A stretch of 64,000 nucleotides of DNA from Tahibacter soli (GTDB lineage Bacteria > Pseudomonadota > Gammaproteobacteria > Xanthomonadales > Rhodanobacteraceae): the NCBI RefSeq assembly GCF_025717065.2, contig NZ_JAOVZO020000015.1:181656-245655 (forward strand), given 5' to 3'. Of this stretch, positions 16,114-25,700 are shown piece after piece. Each line of letters begins with the position of its first letter. The stretch's first letter is position 1. The notes under the pieces were generated by a model. That model was not told the origin of the DNA, searched no databases, and saw nothing but the letters and a program-made list of their open reading frames with translations. The position numbers were made by a program, and so were the translations under genes.

Positions 16114-18802
16114 GGCGCCGCATCGGCAGGCCGGTTTCGCGCTGCCGCTCGCGCTGCGGTTTTTTCTCGCGACCGCGCTCCTGATCGTACTCGCGCTCGG
16201 CGCGGCCGTCGTCGTCACCTACGTGCAGGGCCAGCGCATCGCCGCGCAAGCGGTCGACAAGTCGCTCGACACGAGCGCGGCCGTGCAGCGCGAGGCCGAG
16301 CAGCGTCGGCTCGAACAGCTCGAACTCGGCCTGCGCGTGATCGCGTCGGACGCGAACTTCGTCAAGTACATCGCCGACGCGACGAGCGCGAGCAGCCTGC
16401 CGGGCCTCGGCGGCGACGCGGCGCCCGACGTCGCGTCGATGCGCGACCTTCTCGGCGACCGCCAGAAGGAATTCGGCTTCGACCTCGGCATCCTGCTCGA
16501 CGGCAAGGGCGACGTGCTCGCGCGCACCGACCAGACCGAGGCGTTCAAGGAATCGCTCGCGGCCGACAGCCTCGTCGCGCCGGCGCTCAAGGATTCCACG
16601 CCGTTCAGCGGCTACTGGCGCCAGAGCAACAAGCTGTACCAGGCCGCGATCGTGCCGCTCGCGCAGGACCAGAACGTCGTCGGTTTCCTGCTGCTGGCGC
16701 TCGCGGTCGACGACGCGCTGGCCAAGAAGGTGGCCAAGGTCAGCGGCGCGCAGATCGCGTTCGTGATGCCGGTCGGCGGCAAGCAGGAGCTCGTCGCGAG
16801 TTCGTTCGACGGCGCGCAGGTGGCCGAACTCAAGAACGCGCTCGACGCGGGTTTCGACGCGAAAGCCGTCGGCGCCGGCGCGCGGCTCAATCTCGACGCC
16901 GGCGGTCATGCGTGGGTCGCGCGCGCGGCGGCGACCGCGGCGCCCGGCGAGGCCGATCTCGGCACCGTGCTCGTGCTCGCGTCGGCCGACCAGATCGTCG
17001 CGAGCTACCAGTCGATCTTGAACAGCGTGCTGTTGGCGGGGCTCGCGTCGCTCGTCGCGGCGCTGCTGCTGTCGTTCGTGATTTCCAAGGGCATCCTGCG
17101 GCCGGTCAGCGCGATGGCGCAGGCGGCCGAGGAGGCCGCCGCCGGCAATTTCGCCACGCGCATCGGCAGCGAGGGCAAGGACGAACTCGCACGGCTCGCG
17201 CGCGCGTTCGATTCGCTGCTGTCCGACCTGCGCGAAAAAAGCGACATGGAAGGCTACGTCGGCAATCTCGCGCGCTTCCTGCCCGAACCGGGGCAGGACG
17301 GTGCGCCGGTCGTCGAAGTGCGCACGCGGCCGATGCCGCAGCCGGTCGCGCCGCGGCGCGAGCCGCTCGCGCTCCTGGGCCTGGAATTTCGCGACCTCTT
17401 GACGCTGCCGGCCGAAACGCCGCCCGAAGACGTGCTCGCCGCGCAGCTGCGCGTGCAGCGCGTGCTCGACACGGCCGCCGCCGCGGTCGGCGCGACCGGC
17501 CGCGCGTCGGGCGGCGCGCGCTGGCTGTTCGCACTGGCCGGCGAGCGGCGCCTCGTCGATGCGTTGAGCCTGTTGCGCGAAGTGCTGCAGGCGGGCGGCA
17601 AGGCGCCGGCCGCGGCGCTCGCCGACGGCGCGATGGTGCGCGGCGCGGCGGGCAGCACCGACAGCCTGATCGGCGCGCCGCTCGTGCAGATCGACCGGCT
17701 GCTGTGCGACGCCGGGGCGGGGCAGCTGCTCGCGTCGCGCCAGACCGGCGACGCCGTGCGCGCCGTGCTCGGCGCCGACGCGATGAGCGCGGCGACGGGC
17801 GCGTTCAGCGGCAAGCAGTTCTATGCGCTGAACCCGGCCGTGCTCGACCGCGTTCCGGCCCCGCTCGCGCCGGCCGCGGCCTCGTCGCCCGATGCGACCG
17901 TGCGCCGCGACGCCGTGGGCGCCGCGACCACGCCGCGTTCGAGCGAGGCCGCGCGGCAACTTCGCGACAATGGGGAATTGGCGCCGGGTTCCACGTTGGG
18001 AGGACGCTACCGCGTGCTGTCGGTGCTCGGTGCCGGCGGCATGGGCGTCGTCTACAAGGCCCACGATCTCGAACTCGACGACATCGTGGCGCTCAAGATG
18101 TTGAAGCCCGGCGCGCTGATGGACGCCGAGCAGCTCGATCGCCTGAAAAGCGAGATCAAGCTCGCGCGCCGCATCACGCACCCCAACGTGCTGCGCACGT
18201 TCGACTTCGGCGAGGTCAACGGCCTGCCGTACATCTCGATGGAATACGTGCGCGGCATGACCTTGCGGTATCTCCTGCGCGAGGCCAAGCGCGTGCCGTA
18301 TTCGGCCGGCCTGCGCATCGCGCGGCAGCTCGCGGCCGGGCTCGCGGCGGCGCACGAGGTCGGCGTGCTGCATCGCGACATCAAGCCCGAAAACCTCATC
18401 CTCGAGGCGAACGGCAACGCCAAGCTGATGGACTTCGGCATCGCCCGTCCGGTGCGCCGTTCGATGCCCGGACACACGCAGCCCGGCACGTTCCTGGGGA
18501 CGCCCAACTACTGTGCGCCGGAGCAGCTCGCCGGCGAAGAAGTGGACGAACGTGCGGATATCTATTCCTGCGGCGTTCTCATGACGGAGATGTTTTGCGG
18601 CGCGCTGCCGTTTTCCGGGTCGAACACGATGGAGATCTACATGGCACAGATGCAGCAGGAACCGGCCAGGCCGTCGGCGCTGTGGCCCGAAATTCGCCCG
18701 GAACTCGAAACGCTGATCGTCCGCTGCCTGAAGCGCAGCGCGGCCGAGCGCCCGGCCAGCGCGGCGGAACTCGCCGCGGCCCTGTCGCAGCTGAGGGCCT
18801 GA
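16100..18802 (+). CDS. Transmembrane Ser/Thr protein kinase with periplasmic sensor, HAMP and degenerate cyclase-like domain
   Basis: A 900-residue protein. TM1 is about residues 15-43 and a periplasmic sensor (dCache-like size) spans 44-300. TM2 is about 305-330 (LLAGLASLVAALLLSFVI), and HAMP about 330-387 with ILRPVSAMAQAAEEAAAGNF. Residues about 425-560 read like a class III nucleotide-cyclase homology domain with changed metal sites (see findings). The C-terminal kinase domain starts at about 634: GAGGMGVVYKAHD (P-loop), VALKML (ATP-binding Lys), HRDIKPEN (about 758), DFG (about 778) and APEQL. All catalytic residues are present. It is coupled to the cupredoxin gene upstream and is 2 bases from the porin-like gene downstream. 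A double-FHA protein follows. Confidence 0.9.
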   Translation: MAATEAPHRQAGFALPLALRFFLATALLIVLALGAAVVVTYVQGQRIAAQAVDKSLDTSAAVQREAEQRRLEQLELGLRVIASDANFVKYIADATSASSLPGLGGDAAPDVASMRDLLGDRQKEFGFDLGILLDGKGDVLARTDQTEAFKESLAADSLVAPALKDSTPFSGYWRQSNKLYQAAIVPLAQDQNVVGFLLLALAVDDALAKKVAKVSGAQIAFVMPVGGKQELVASSFDGAQVAELKNALDAGFDAKAVGAGARLNLDAGGHAWVARAAATAAPGEADLGTVLVLASADQIVASYQSILNSVLLAGLASLVAALLLSFVISKGILRPVSAMAQAAEEAAAGNFATRIGSEGKDELARLARAFDSLLSDLREKSDMEGYVGNLARFLPEPGQDGAPVVEVRTRPMPQPVAPRREPLALLGLEFRDLLTLPAETPPEDVLAAQLRVQRVLDTAAAAVGATGRASGGARWLFALAGERRLVDALSLLREVLQAGGKAPAAALADGAMVRGAAGSTDSLIGAPLVQIDRLLCDAGAGQLLASRQTGDAVRAVLGADAMSAATGAFSGKQFYALNPAVLDRVPAPLAPAAASSPDATVRRDAVGAATTPRSSEAARQLRDNGELAPGSTLGGRYRVLSVLGAGGMGVVYKAHDLELDDIVALKMLKPGALMDAEQLDRLKSEIKLARRITHPNVLRTFDFGEVNGLPYISMEYVRGMTLRYLLREAKRVPYSAGLRIARQLAAGLAAAHEVGVLHRDIKPENLILEANGNAKLMDFGIARPVRRSMPGHTQPGTFLGTPNYCAPEQLAGEEVDERADIYSCGVLMTEMFCGALPFSGSNTMEIYMAQMQQEPARPSALWPEIRPELETLIVRCLKRSAAERPASAAELAAALSQLRA

Positions 18803-18804
18803 CG

Positions 18805-19896
18805 ATGCGCGCGATCGTGCTGTACGCAGGGTTGTTGCTCGCCGCCGGCGCCGCCTCGGCGCAGGACGGCATTCTCGCCGGCAGCGACGCGGCCGACGCG
18901 CCGGCCGCGCGCTGGAGCTGGTTCGGCGATTTCCTCGCGCGCTACGAACACACCGACGGCCTGCCGAACAATCGCGACGCGCTGCATCGCACGCGCGCCC
19001 GCGCACGGCTCGGCGGCGAATACGCGGCGATGCCGACGCTGAACTTCGGCGCGGCGATCAAGCTCGCGCAGGGCAGCGATCACAATCGCGACAACCGCAT
19101 CAACAACGACAACGAGCGCAGCGACGGCGCCGGCATCGACCAGCTGTACCTGCGCTGGCAGCCGGGCGACAACACGCGCGTGCTCGTCGGCAAGGCGCCG
19201 CTGCCGTTCGAACTGACGCCGCTCGTCTGGGACGCCGACCTGCGTCCGGCCGGCGCGAGCGTCGTGCAGCACGTGCCGGTCGGCGACTTCGACCGTTTCG
19301 AGATCGGCGCCGGCGTGTTCCGCGGCCAGCACCTGTACGACGACGACAGCCGCATCGCGGCGGTGCAGGCCGGCTGGCGCTGGCGCGAAGGCGCGCCGAC
19401 CGGCGCGGGTATACTTCTGACGTATCTGGATTTCAGCAATCTGGAACAACTCACGTCGCAGGGCCTTGCGCGTACGAACCGGCGCGTGGCCGGCACCAAC
19501 CGCCTGGTCAGCGACTATCGCCTGCTCGACCTGCAGCTGATAGGGCGCACGAGCGTCGGCTCGTGGCCGCTCGAAGCGCGAATCGACCTCGTGCGCAATC
19601 TCGGCGCCGACGACCGTCGCGACGGTGCGCGATTCAGCCTCGTGCTCGGCGATCGCCGTCGCGCCGGGGGCTGGGAGTTCGGCTATTCGAACCAGCGCAT
19701 CCAGCGCGACGCGGTGATGGCCGCGTTCAACGAGGACGACTGGTGGTTCCACAGTTTCGCGCACGGCTACATGCCGTGGGTCGGCTACGGGTTCGACGAC
19801 AACTGGAGCCTGCGCGTGGCCGGCTTCCGCGAGTTGCGCGAGGGGCTCGACGAGCATACGCAGCGGGTCGTCATCGATCTGGAATCGCGTTGGTAA
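18805..19896 (+). CDS. Porin-like outer membrane beta-barrel protein
   Basis: A 363-residue protein with a signal peptide (cleavage near AGAASAQD). Alternating strands run throughout (for example NFGAAIKLAQGS, DQLYLRWQPGDNTRVLVGKAPLPFEL), and the last residue is an aromatic Trp (VVIDLESRW), the usual C-terminal signal for insertion by the BAM complex. This fits the family of putative porins annotated in proteobacteria. The substrate cannot be predicted. It begins 2 bases after the kinase stop and so belongs to the same operon. An outer-membrane protein in a kinase operon suggests that the signal read by the kinase concerns the envelope. Confidence 0.75.
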   Translation: MRAIVLYAGLLLAAGAASAQDGILAGSDAADAPAARWSWFGDFLARYEHTDGLPNNRDALHRTRARARLGGEYAAMPTLNFGAAIKLAQGSDHNRDNRINNDNERSDGAGIDQLYLRWQPGDNTRVLVGKAPLPFELTPLVWDADLRPAGASVVQHVPVGDFDRFEIGAGVFRGQHLYDDDSRIAAVQAGWRWREGAPTGAGILLTYLDFSNLEQLTSQGLARTNRRVAGTNRLVSDYRLLDLQLIGRTSVGSWPLEARIDLVRNLGADDRRDGARFSLVLGDRRRAGGWEFGYSNQRIQRDAVMAAFNEDDWWFHSFAHGYMPWVGYGFDDNWSLRVAGFRELREGLDEHTQRVVIDLESRW

Positions 19897-19960
19897 TGCG
19901 CCGGTCGCAAGCCGTGCTAAATTGCCGCCGCACAGACATACGGAGCGGGTCGTTCGACTG

Positions 19961-20836
19961 ATGGAAATACGTGCGCGCTTGAGTTTTCCCAACGGAGAGC
20001 ACCGAGACGTCGTGCTCGGTTCCGGTGCCTGCGGCATCGGTTCGGGTGCGGACAACCAGATCGTGCTCAAGGGGCCGGGCATCCAGCCGCAGCATGCGCG
20101 CATCGAAGTCGACGGCCGCGGCCTGACGCTCAACGTACTCGACCCGCGCGCGCGAACGCATCTGAATGCGCGGCCGGTGCGCGAGAAGGGCATCCTGCGC
20201 CTCGGCGACGTGCTCAGCATCGATACCGTGCAGATCATGGTCAAGCCCGACCGCGACGATGCGGTCCGCACGTCGGTGCCCGCGCACGATGCCAGTACCG
20301 AAGCGCCGGAAACCCGTGCGCGCATCGTGCCGGCGAAGGTCGTGCTGCGCGGCGTTTCCGGCAGTCACTTCGGCCGCATCGTGCCGGTGCGAACGCGCCT
20401 GACGATCGGCCGCGGCTCCGAATGCGACCTCGTGCTCGACGAGCCGGAGATGTCGCGCCGTCACGCGGTAATCGAAAACGCCGGCGACGGCGTGTATCTG
20501 CGCGACCTCGGTTCGTCCAACGGCACGTTCGTCAACGGCGTGCAGGTGCGCGACGCCGTATTGCATCCGGGCGACCAGATCGCGTTCGACCGCAACCGTT
20601 TTCTGCTCGAGGCGCCGGGCTTTCCGTTGCGCGGGCAGGATACGACCGACCGCGTCGCGTCGCAGACGCCGCAGATCACGCAGACGATGCAGGCGGTCAA
20701 CGTGCCCGAGCCGAAGAAGCCGGACGCGGCGCCCCCGCCGGCCGCGTCGTCGAACCGCAGCGACATCTGGTGGCTGATCGCCGCCGCCGCATTGATCGGC
20801 GCGGCCATCGCGCTGCTGCTGATGTTCGGCTTCTAG
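19961..20836 (+). CDS. Membrane-anchored double-FHA domain protein
   Basis: A 291-residue protein. The first FHA-like domain (residues about 20-95) is degenerate: the phosphothreonine-binding Gly-Arg and Ser-X-X-His are replaced (IGSGADNQ, IQPQHARI). The second (about 140-220) is canonical: LTIGRGSECDLVLDEPEMSRRHAVI...DLGSSNGTFVNG. A single C-terminal membrane helix (IWWLIAAAALIGAAIALLLM) follows a Pro/Ala-rich linker. FHA domains bind phosphothreonine, so this is a likely reader of the kinase two genes upstream. The start is ATG 19961, with a GGAG 16 bases upstream and an extended -10-like TGCTAAAT before it. Its stop TAG is part of the adjacent palindromic element. Confidence 0.88.
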   Translation: MEIRARLSFPNGEHRDVVLGSGACGIGSGADNQIVLKGPGIQPQHARIEVDGRGLTLNVLDPRARTHLNARPVREKGILRLGDVLSIDTVQIMVKPDRDDAVRTSVPAHDASTEAPETRARIVPAKVVLRGVSGSHFGRIVPVRTRLTIGRGSECDLVLDEPEMSRRHAVIENAGDGVYLRDLGSSNGTFVNGVQVRDAVLHPGDQIAFDRNRFLLEAPGFPLRGQDTTDRVASQTPQITQTMQAVNVPEPKKPDAAPPPAASSNRSDIWWLIAAAALIGAAIALLLMFGF

Positions 20837-20997
20837 TGTCCTGTCCGATGAGTTCGCATGAATGCTCGCGACGTCTTTGGCCGCGACTCGTCGTTGCGCT
20901 TCCTCGCCGTACCGCCGGTACGACTCGTCAGCGCGCCTGGATTCGCGACCAAAGCCGCTCGCGAGTTCTTCAAGCAACTCACCGGACAGGACACTAG
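20833..20997. repeat. 165-bp palindromic MITE-like element
   Basis: The outer ends are a perfect 15-bp inverted repeat (20833-20847 and 20983-20997, reading CTAGTGTCCTGTCCG). The interior is a long imperfect palindrome: the left arm has GCTCGCGACGTCTTTGGCCGCGA and the right arm, reverse complemented, has a matching ACTCGCGAGCGGCTTTGGTCGCGA pattern. The TAG inside each end is the stop codon of the flanking gene (FHA gene on plus, msrQ on minus). It encodes no protein. It may be a non-autonomous mobile element or a REP-type unit, and would fold into one large hairpin in RNA. Confidence 0.8.
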
Positions 20998-21608
20998 GCC
21001 TTTCTCAGCGCGGCGGTCCAGCGCGCCCACGGCAGCCGCGCGAGCATCAGCACGACGAAGATCGCGAGATAGACGAGCGGTTCGCGCACGGCGATCTTTT
21101 CGCCCGACTTCACCAGCCACAGAAAGTGCAGCACGCCGAGCAGCGCGCAGACGTAGACGAGCCGGTGCAGCAGCTGCCAGCGCCGGCCGAGCCGGCGGAT
21201 CATGCCCTTCGTCGACGTGAGCGCGAGCGGCACGAGCAGCAGCCACGCGGTGAAGCCCACCGTGATGTACGGCCGCTTGACGATTTCGACGAACAGCTCG
21301 CTCCAGAACCCGCCGAGATCGACGACGAGATAGATCGTCAGGTGCAGCGTGGCGTAGAAGAACGCGAACAGACCGAGCATGCGCCGGTAGCGGACGAGCG
21401 CATTGACGCCGGTCAGGCGGCGCAGCGGCGTGACCGCGAGCGTAACGAGCAGGAATCGCAAAGCCCAGTCGCCGCTGCGATGTTCGAGCTGCGCGACCGG
21501 ATCGGTGCCGAGCGTCTGCTGCCACACGTCCCAGGCGAGCCACAGGAACGGCGCGAGACAGGCCAGAAAGACGAACGGCTTGGTCCGCGCGATCGCGTCG
21601 GTGCGCAT
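20994..21608 (-). CDS. msrQ: MsrPQ system heme-binding membrane subunit
   Basis: A 204-residue integral membrane protein with about six hydrophobic helices (FVFLACLAPFLWLAW, WALRFLLVTLAVTPL, LGLFAFFYATLHLTIYLVVDL, ITVGFTAWLLLVPLAL, LLHRLVYVCALLGVLHFLWLV, LVYLAIFVVLMLA) and conserved His residues for heme. MsrQ passes electrons from the quinone pool or Fre to MsrP, which repairs oxidised methionines in periplasmic proteins. The start overlaps the msrP stop (TGATG), so translation is coupled. The stop codon lies inside the 165-bp palindromic element. Confidence 0.92.
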   Translation of the reverse strand: MRTDAIARTKPFVFLACLAPFLWLAWDVWQQTLGTDPVAQLEHRSGDWALRFLLVTLAVTPLRRLTGVNALVRYRRMLGLFAFFYATLHLTIYLVVDLGGFWSELFVEIVKRPYITVGFTAWLLLVPLALTSTKGMIRRLGRRWQLLHRLVYVCALLGVLHFLWLVKSGEKIAVREPLVYLAIFVVLMLARLPWARWTAALRKA

Positions 21609-22597
21609 CAATAGTTCGCCTTGAGGTCCATGCCCGCGTACAGCGAGGCCACCTGGTCGGCGTAGCCGTTGAACGGCAGGGTCGCGACGCGGTTGCCGAA
21701 CAGCGACGAGCCGTCGCCGGCGATGCGCCGCTCGGTGCGCTGGCTCCAGCGCGGATGGTCGACCGCGGGGTTCACGTTCGAATAGAACCCGTATTCGCGC
21801 GGACCGGCCATGTTCCACGACGTCGGCGGCTGCCGTTCGGTGAATTCGATGCGCACGATCGACTTGGCGCCCTTGAAGCCGTACTTCCACGGTACGACGA
21901 GACGCAGCGGGGCGCCGTTCTGGTTCGGCAGCTCGCGCCCGTACAGGCCGACAGCGAGCATCGCCAGCGGATGCATCGCCTCGTCGATGCGCAGGCCTTC
22001 GCGATACGGCCAGTCGAGTACGCCGTAGGCGAGGCCGGGCATCTCGTCGCGCCGCGCGACGGTGGTGAAGGCGACGTATTTCGCGCGGCTCGTCGGCTTG
22101 AACCGCGCGAGCACGTCGGCGAGCGGCACGCCGACCCACGGGATCACCATCGACCATGCCTCCACGCAGCGATGCCGGTAGATGCGTTCGACGAGATCGG
22201 TCGGCTTGACGAGGTCTTCGAGCGCGAACGTGCCGGTGACCTCGGCGTGGCCGGCGATCTCGACCGACCACGGCTGCGGCTTGAACTTGCCGGAATGCTT
22301 CGCCGGGTCGTCCTTGTCGGTGCCGAACTCGTAGTAGTTGTTGTAGCTCGTCGCGTCGCGCCAGCTCGTTTGCGGGTCGGTCGCGTCGTACGGGCTCGGA
22401 CGCTTGACGTTGTCGAACGCCTTGCCGGTCGGCGGCGCGGCGGCGGTCTTCGCGTCGGCGTCGCCGTTCGAACCGCAGCCGGCGACCAGCAGCGGCAGGC
22501 CGTAGCCGAGCGCCTTGAGCCAGCGGCGGCGGTCGCGGTAGACCGCCTCGTCGGTGATGTCGGACGGTGCGATACGGATGTCGTCGAATCGTGGCAT
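21608..22597 (-). CDS. msrP: Periplasmic methionine sulfoxide reductase catalytic subunit
   Basis: A 329-residue molybdopterin enzyme. The N-terminus has [20 protein letters not shown], a twin-arginine export signal, ending in LLVAGC. The Mo-binding Cys is in [15 protein letters not shown] (about residue 144), and later blocks [24 protein letters not shown] and [17 protein letters not shown] are typical of the sulfite-oxidase fold. It is exported folded by Tat with its cofactor, uses MsrQ as electron donor and reduces methionine sulfoxide. The LVAGC block resembles a lipobox, so membrane anchoring is possible. mobA-moeA-moeB in this window supply the cofactor. Confidence 0.93.
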   Translation of the reverse strand: MPRFDDIRIAPSDITDEAVYRDRRRWLKALGYGLPLLVAGCGSNGDADAKTAAAPPTGKAFDNVKRPSPYDATDPQTSWRDATSYNNYYEFGTDKDDPAKHSGKFKPQPWSVEIAGHAEVTGTFALEDLVKPTDLVERIYRHRCVEAWSMVIPWVGVPLADVLARFKPTSRAKYVAFTTVARRDEMPGLAYGVLDWPYREGLRIDEAMHPLAMLAVGLYGRELPNQNGAPLRLVVPWKYGFKGAKSIVRIEFTERQPPTSWNMAGPREYGFYSNVNPAVDHPRWSQRTERRIAGDGSSLFGNRVATLPFNGYADQVASLYAGMDLKANY

Positions 22598-22745
22598 GGC
22601 GGGCTCCGGGCGAAGCGGGCGGCGGGCGCCCGGCTCAGCGTACTGGCAGATGTGTCGAGATTGTCAACACGGACCCGGATTCTGTGACAGTTCTTTCGCG
22701 TCCGCCCCGTAGCGCGCCGACACCCGCTCGATATACTCGCTTGCA

Positions 22746-25700
22746 ATGGGATCGGCGCACATCCAACTCGCGGCGGCGTTTCGGCTGTCCGACAGCCTCG
22801 TGCTGATCCTGGACGCGGCCGACGGCACCATCGTCGATGCGAACCCGGCGCTCGAGCGCACGCTGGGCTGGTCGCGCGACGAACTCGTCGGCTGCCGGCC
22901 GCTCGACATCGGCCTGTGGCCGTCGGTCGAGGCGCGTTCGCTGATCTGGGCGCGCCTGCGCGGCGAGCGTCGCATCGTCAACGAGCCGCTGCGCTTCGCG
23001 CGGCGCGACGGCACGATGCTCGGCGCCACGCTGCAGTGCGAACTGATCGACTACGACGATCGCGTGCTCGTGCTCGCGATCGCGCAGCTGACGCATGCCG
23101 ATCCGCGGCCCGACGCCGCGATCGACGCGTCGAGCTACCGCTCGCTGTTTCTCGCCGCGCGCGAGGGCATCTACCGCAGCCTGCCGACGGGCGGCATGAT
23201 CGACGTGAATCCCGCGTATGCGAACCTGTTCGGCTACGACTCGCCCGAACACATGCTGCGCGATTTTCCGCGCGTGACGCGCGAGCTTTACGTCGACGCC
23301 GCGCACGCCGACCGCATCTACGGCGAACTGTACGAAAAGGGCCGCATCGCGAACGAACGCGCGCGCGTCTACCGGCGCGACGGCAGCGTGATCTGGATCA
23401 GCGAGAACGCGCGCACGGTGCGCGATGCCGAGGGGCGGCTCCTGTTCTTCGAAGGGTCGATGGTCGACATCACCGACGAGGTCGCGGCCGAGGCGTGCCT
23501 GCGCCAGTCCGAGGCGCTGTATCGTATTCTTGTGGACAATTGCCGCGACGGCGTGTTTCTCATTCAGCGCGGCAAGGTCGTGTTCACCAACGGCGCGATG
23601 GCGGCGATGCTCGGCTACACGGTCGACGAGCTGACCGGCAGCGAATACATGAACCTCGTCGCGCCCGAGTCGCGCGAGGCGCAGACGCGCCGGCGCGCCG
23701 AGCGCGAAGCCGGCTCGCGCGAGGCGCAGGGCTACGAGATCCAGATGCTGCGCAAGGACGGCACGCGCCGGCTCGTCGAGGTGCGCGCCGATCCGGTCGA
23801 GTTCGACGGCGACATCGCGAGCACCGGCACCGCGCGCGACGTCACCGACGAACGCGCGAGCCGCGTCGCGCTGGCCGAGGCCGAACGCAAATTCCGAAAA
23901 CTGTTCGAGCATTCGGTCGTCGGCCTGTTCCAGAGCCATCCGGACGGGCGCATCCTCGAGGCGAATCCGGCGTTCGCGCGCATGACGGGCTATGCGTCGG
24001 CGGCGCAGTTGCTCGCGTCGGGCACGCGGGCCGGCGACATCTACGCCGACGCGAACGAACGCGTGCGCCTGATGCGCCTGCTCGAACGGGAAGGCCGGTT
24101 CCGCGACGAGGAAGTGCGCTTCCGCCGCAGGGACGGCAGCGAGCTGTGGGTGTCGGCCGACGCGCATCTCGTGCGCGACGCGGACGGCGCCGTGCTGCAC
24201 ATCGAAGGGTCGACGCAGGACGTCACCGCGCGGCGCGACGCCGAGCGCGCGCTGCGCCGCTCGGAAGAGCGCTATCGTCTGCTGGTCGAGCACAGCCAGG
24301 CCGCGGTCTATGTCATGCGCGACGACCGCTACACCTACGTCAATCAGATGTTCGTGGCGCTGAGCGGCTACGAGGAGCACGAACTCGTCGGCATGCACTG
24401 GCGCGAGCTCGCTACGCCCGAAGGTCTGCGCATCATCGAGGAACGCCTGGCCGCGCGAGCGCGCGGCGAGCCGGTGCCGCACGACTACGAAACCTGGCTC
24501 AGGCACAAGGACGGGCGCGAGCTGCGCGTGAACGTCAGCGCCGGCGTGTTCCGCCTCGACGACGTCGACTACTTCAGCGGCACGCTGCGCGACGTGACCG
24601 AGCGGCACCGCTTCGAACGCGAGCTCGAACGCACCGCGACGCACGATGCGCTGACCCAGCTGCCGAACCGCGAGCTGTTCGACCGGCTGATGGCGCGGCG
24701 GCTCGAGCACGCGCGCGCGACGTCGCGCTTCGACTACGCGATGCTGTTTCTCGATCTCGACGGCTTCAAGTTCGTCAACGACAGCCTCGGCCATGCCGCC
24801 GGCGACCGCCTGCTGGTCGCCATCGCCGAACGCCTCGCGGCGAGCCTCGGCGACGGCGGCGTGCTCGCGCGCTACGGCGGCGACGAATTCACCGTGCTGC
24901 CGACGGCCTCGTGCGACGCGGCCGCGGCCGAGGTCGTCGCGCGGCAGATGCTCGCCTCGCTCGCCGAGCCGTTCGAGGTCGACGGTCATCGCATCTACAC
25001 CGGCGCGAGCATCGGCATCGTGCTCGGCGCCGACGCGTATTCGACGCCGCAGGAAGTGCTGCGCGACGCGGATACGGCCATGTACCGCGCCAAGGCGCGC
25101 GGCAAGTCGGGCTACGTCGTGTTCGACGAGGCGATGCACGGCGAGGCGCGCGCGCGATTCGCGCTCGAAACCGACCTGCGCCTCGCGTTCGAGCGCGGCG
25201 AGTTCGACGTGTGGTACCAGCCGCTGGTCGACTTGAGGAGCGGCGCGCTCGTCGGCTGCGAGGCGCTGCTGCGCTGGCGCCATCCGAGCCGCGGCCTGCT
25301 GCTGCCGCCGGATTTTCTCAACGTCGCCGAGGAAACCGGCCTGATCGTGCCGATCGACTGGTGGATGCTCGAACGCGCCTGCACCGATCTTGCGCGCTGG
25401 CGCCGCGACTATCCGGCATTTTCCCATTTGCACGTCAATGTCAATGTGGACGACCGGCAGTTTTCCGAGCGCGACGTCGCGAGCGGCGTCGGCGACGTGC
25501 TCGCGCGCACCGGCCTCGCGCCGTCGGCGCTCGCCCTCGAAGTGACCGAAACCGTGTTCCGCACCGGCCGCAGCAAGGCCGAAACGATCCTGCGCGAGGT
25601 CAAGGCGCTCGGGGTCAGCCTCGTCGTCGACGATTTCGGCACCGGCTATTCCTCGCTCGATTCGTTCGCGTCGTCGCCGTTCGACGCGCTCAAGATCGAC

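Noticed and set aside
15917..19006. A 1029-codon open frame antisense to the cupredoxin, kinase and porin genes
   Set aside because: It spans the ends of three genes, shows no motif and has the biased composition of an antisense shadow.
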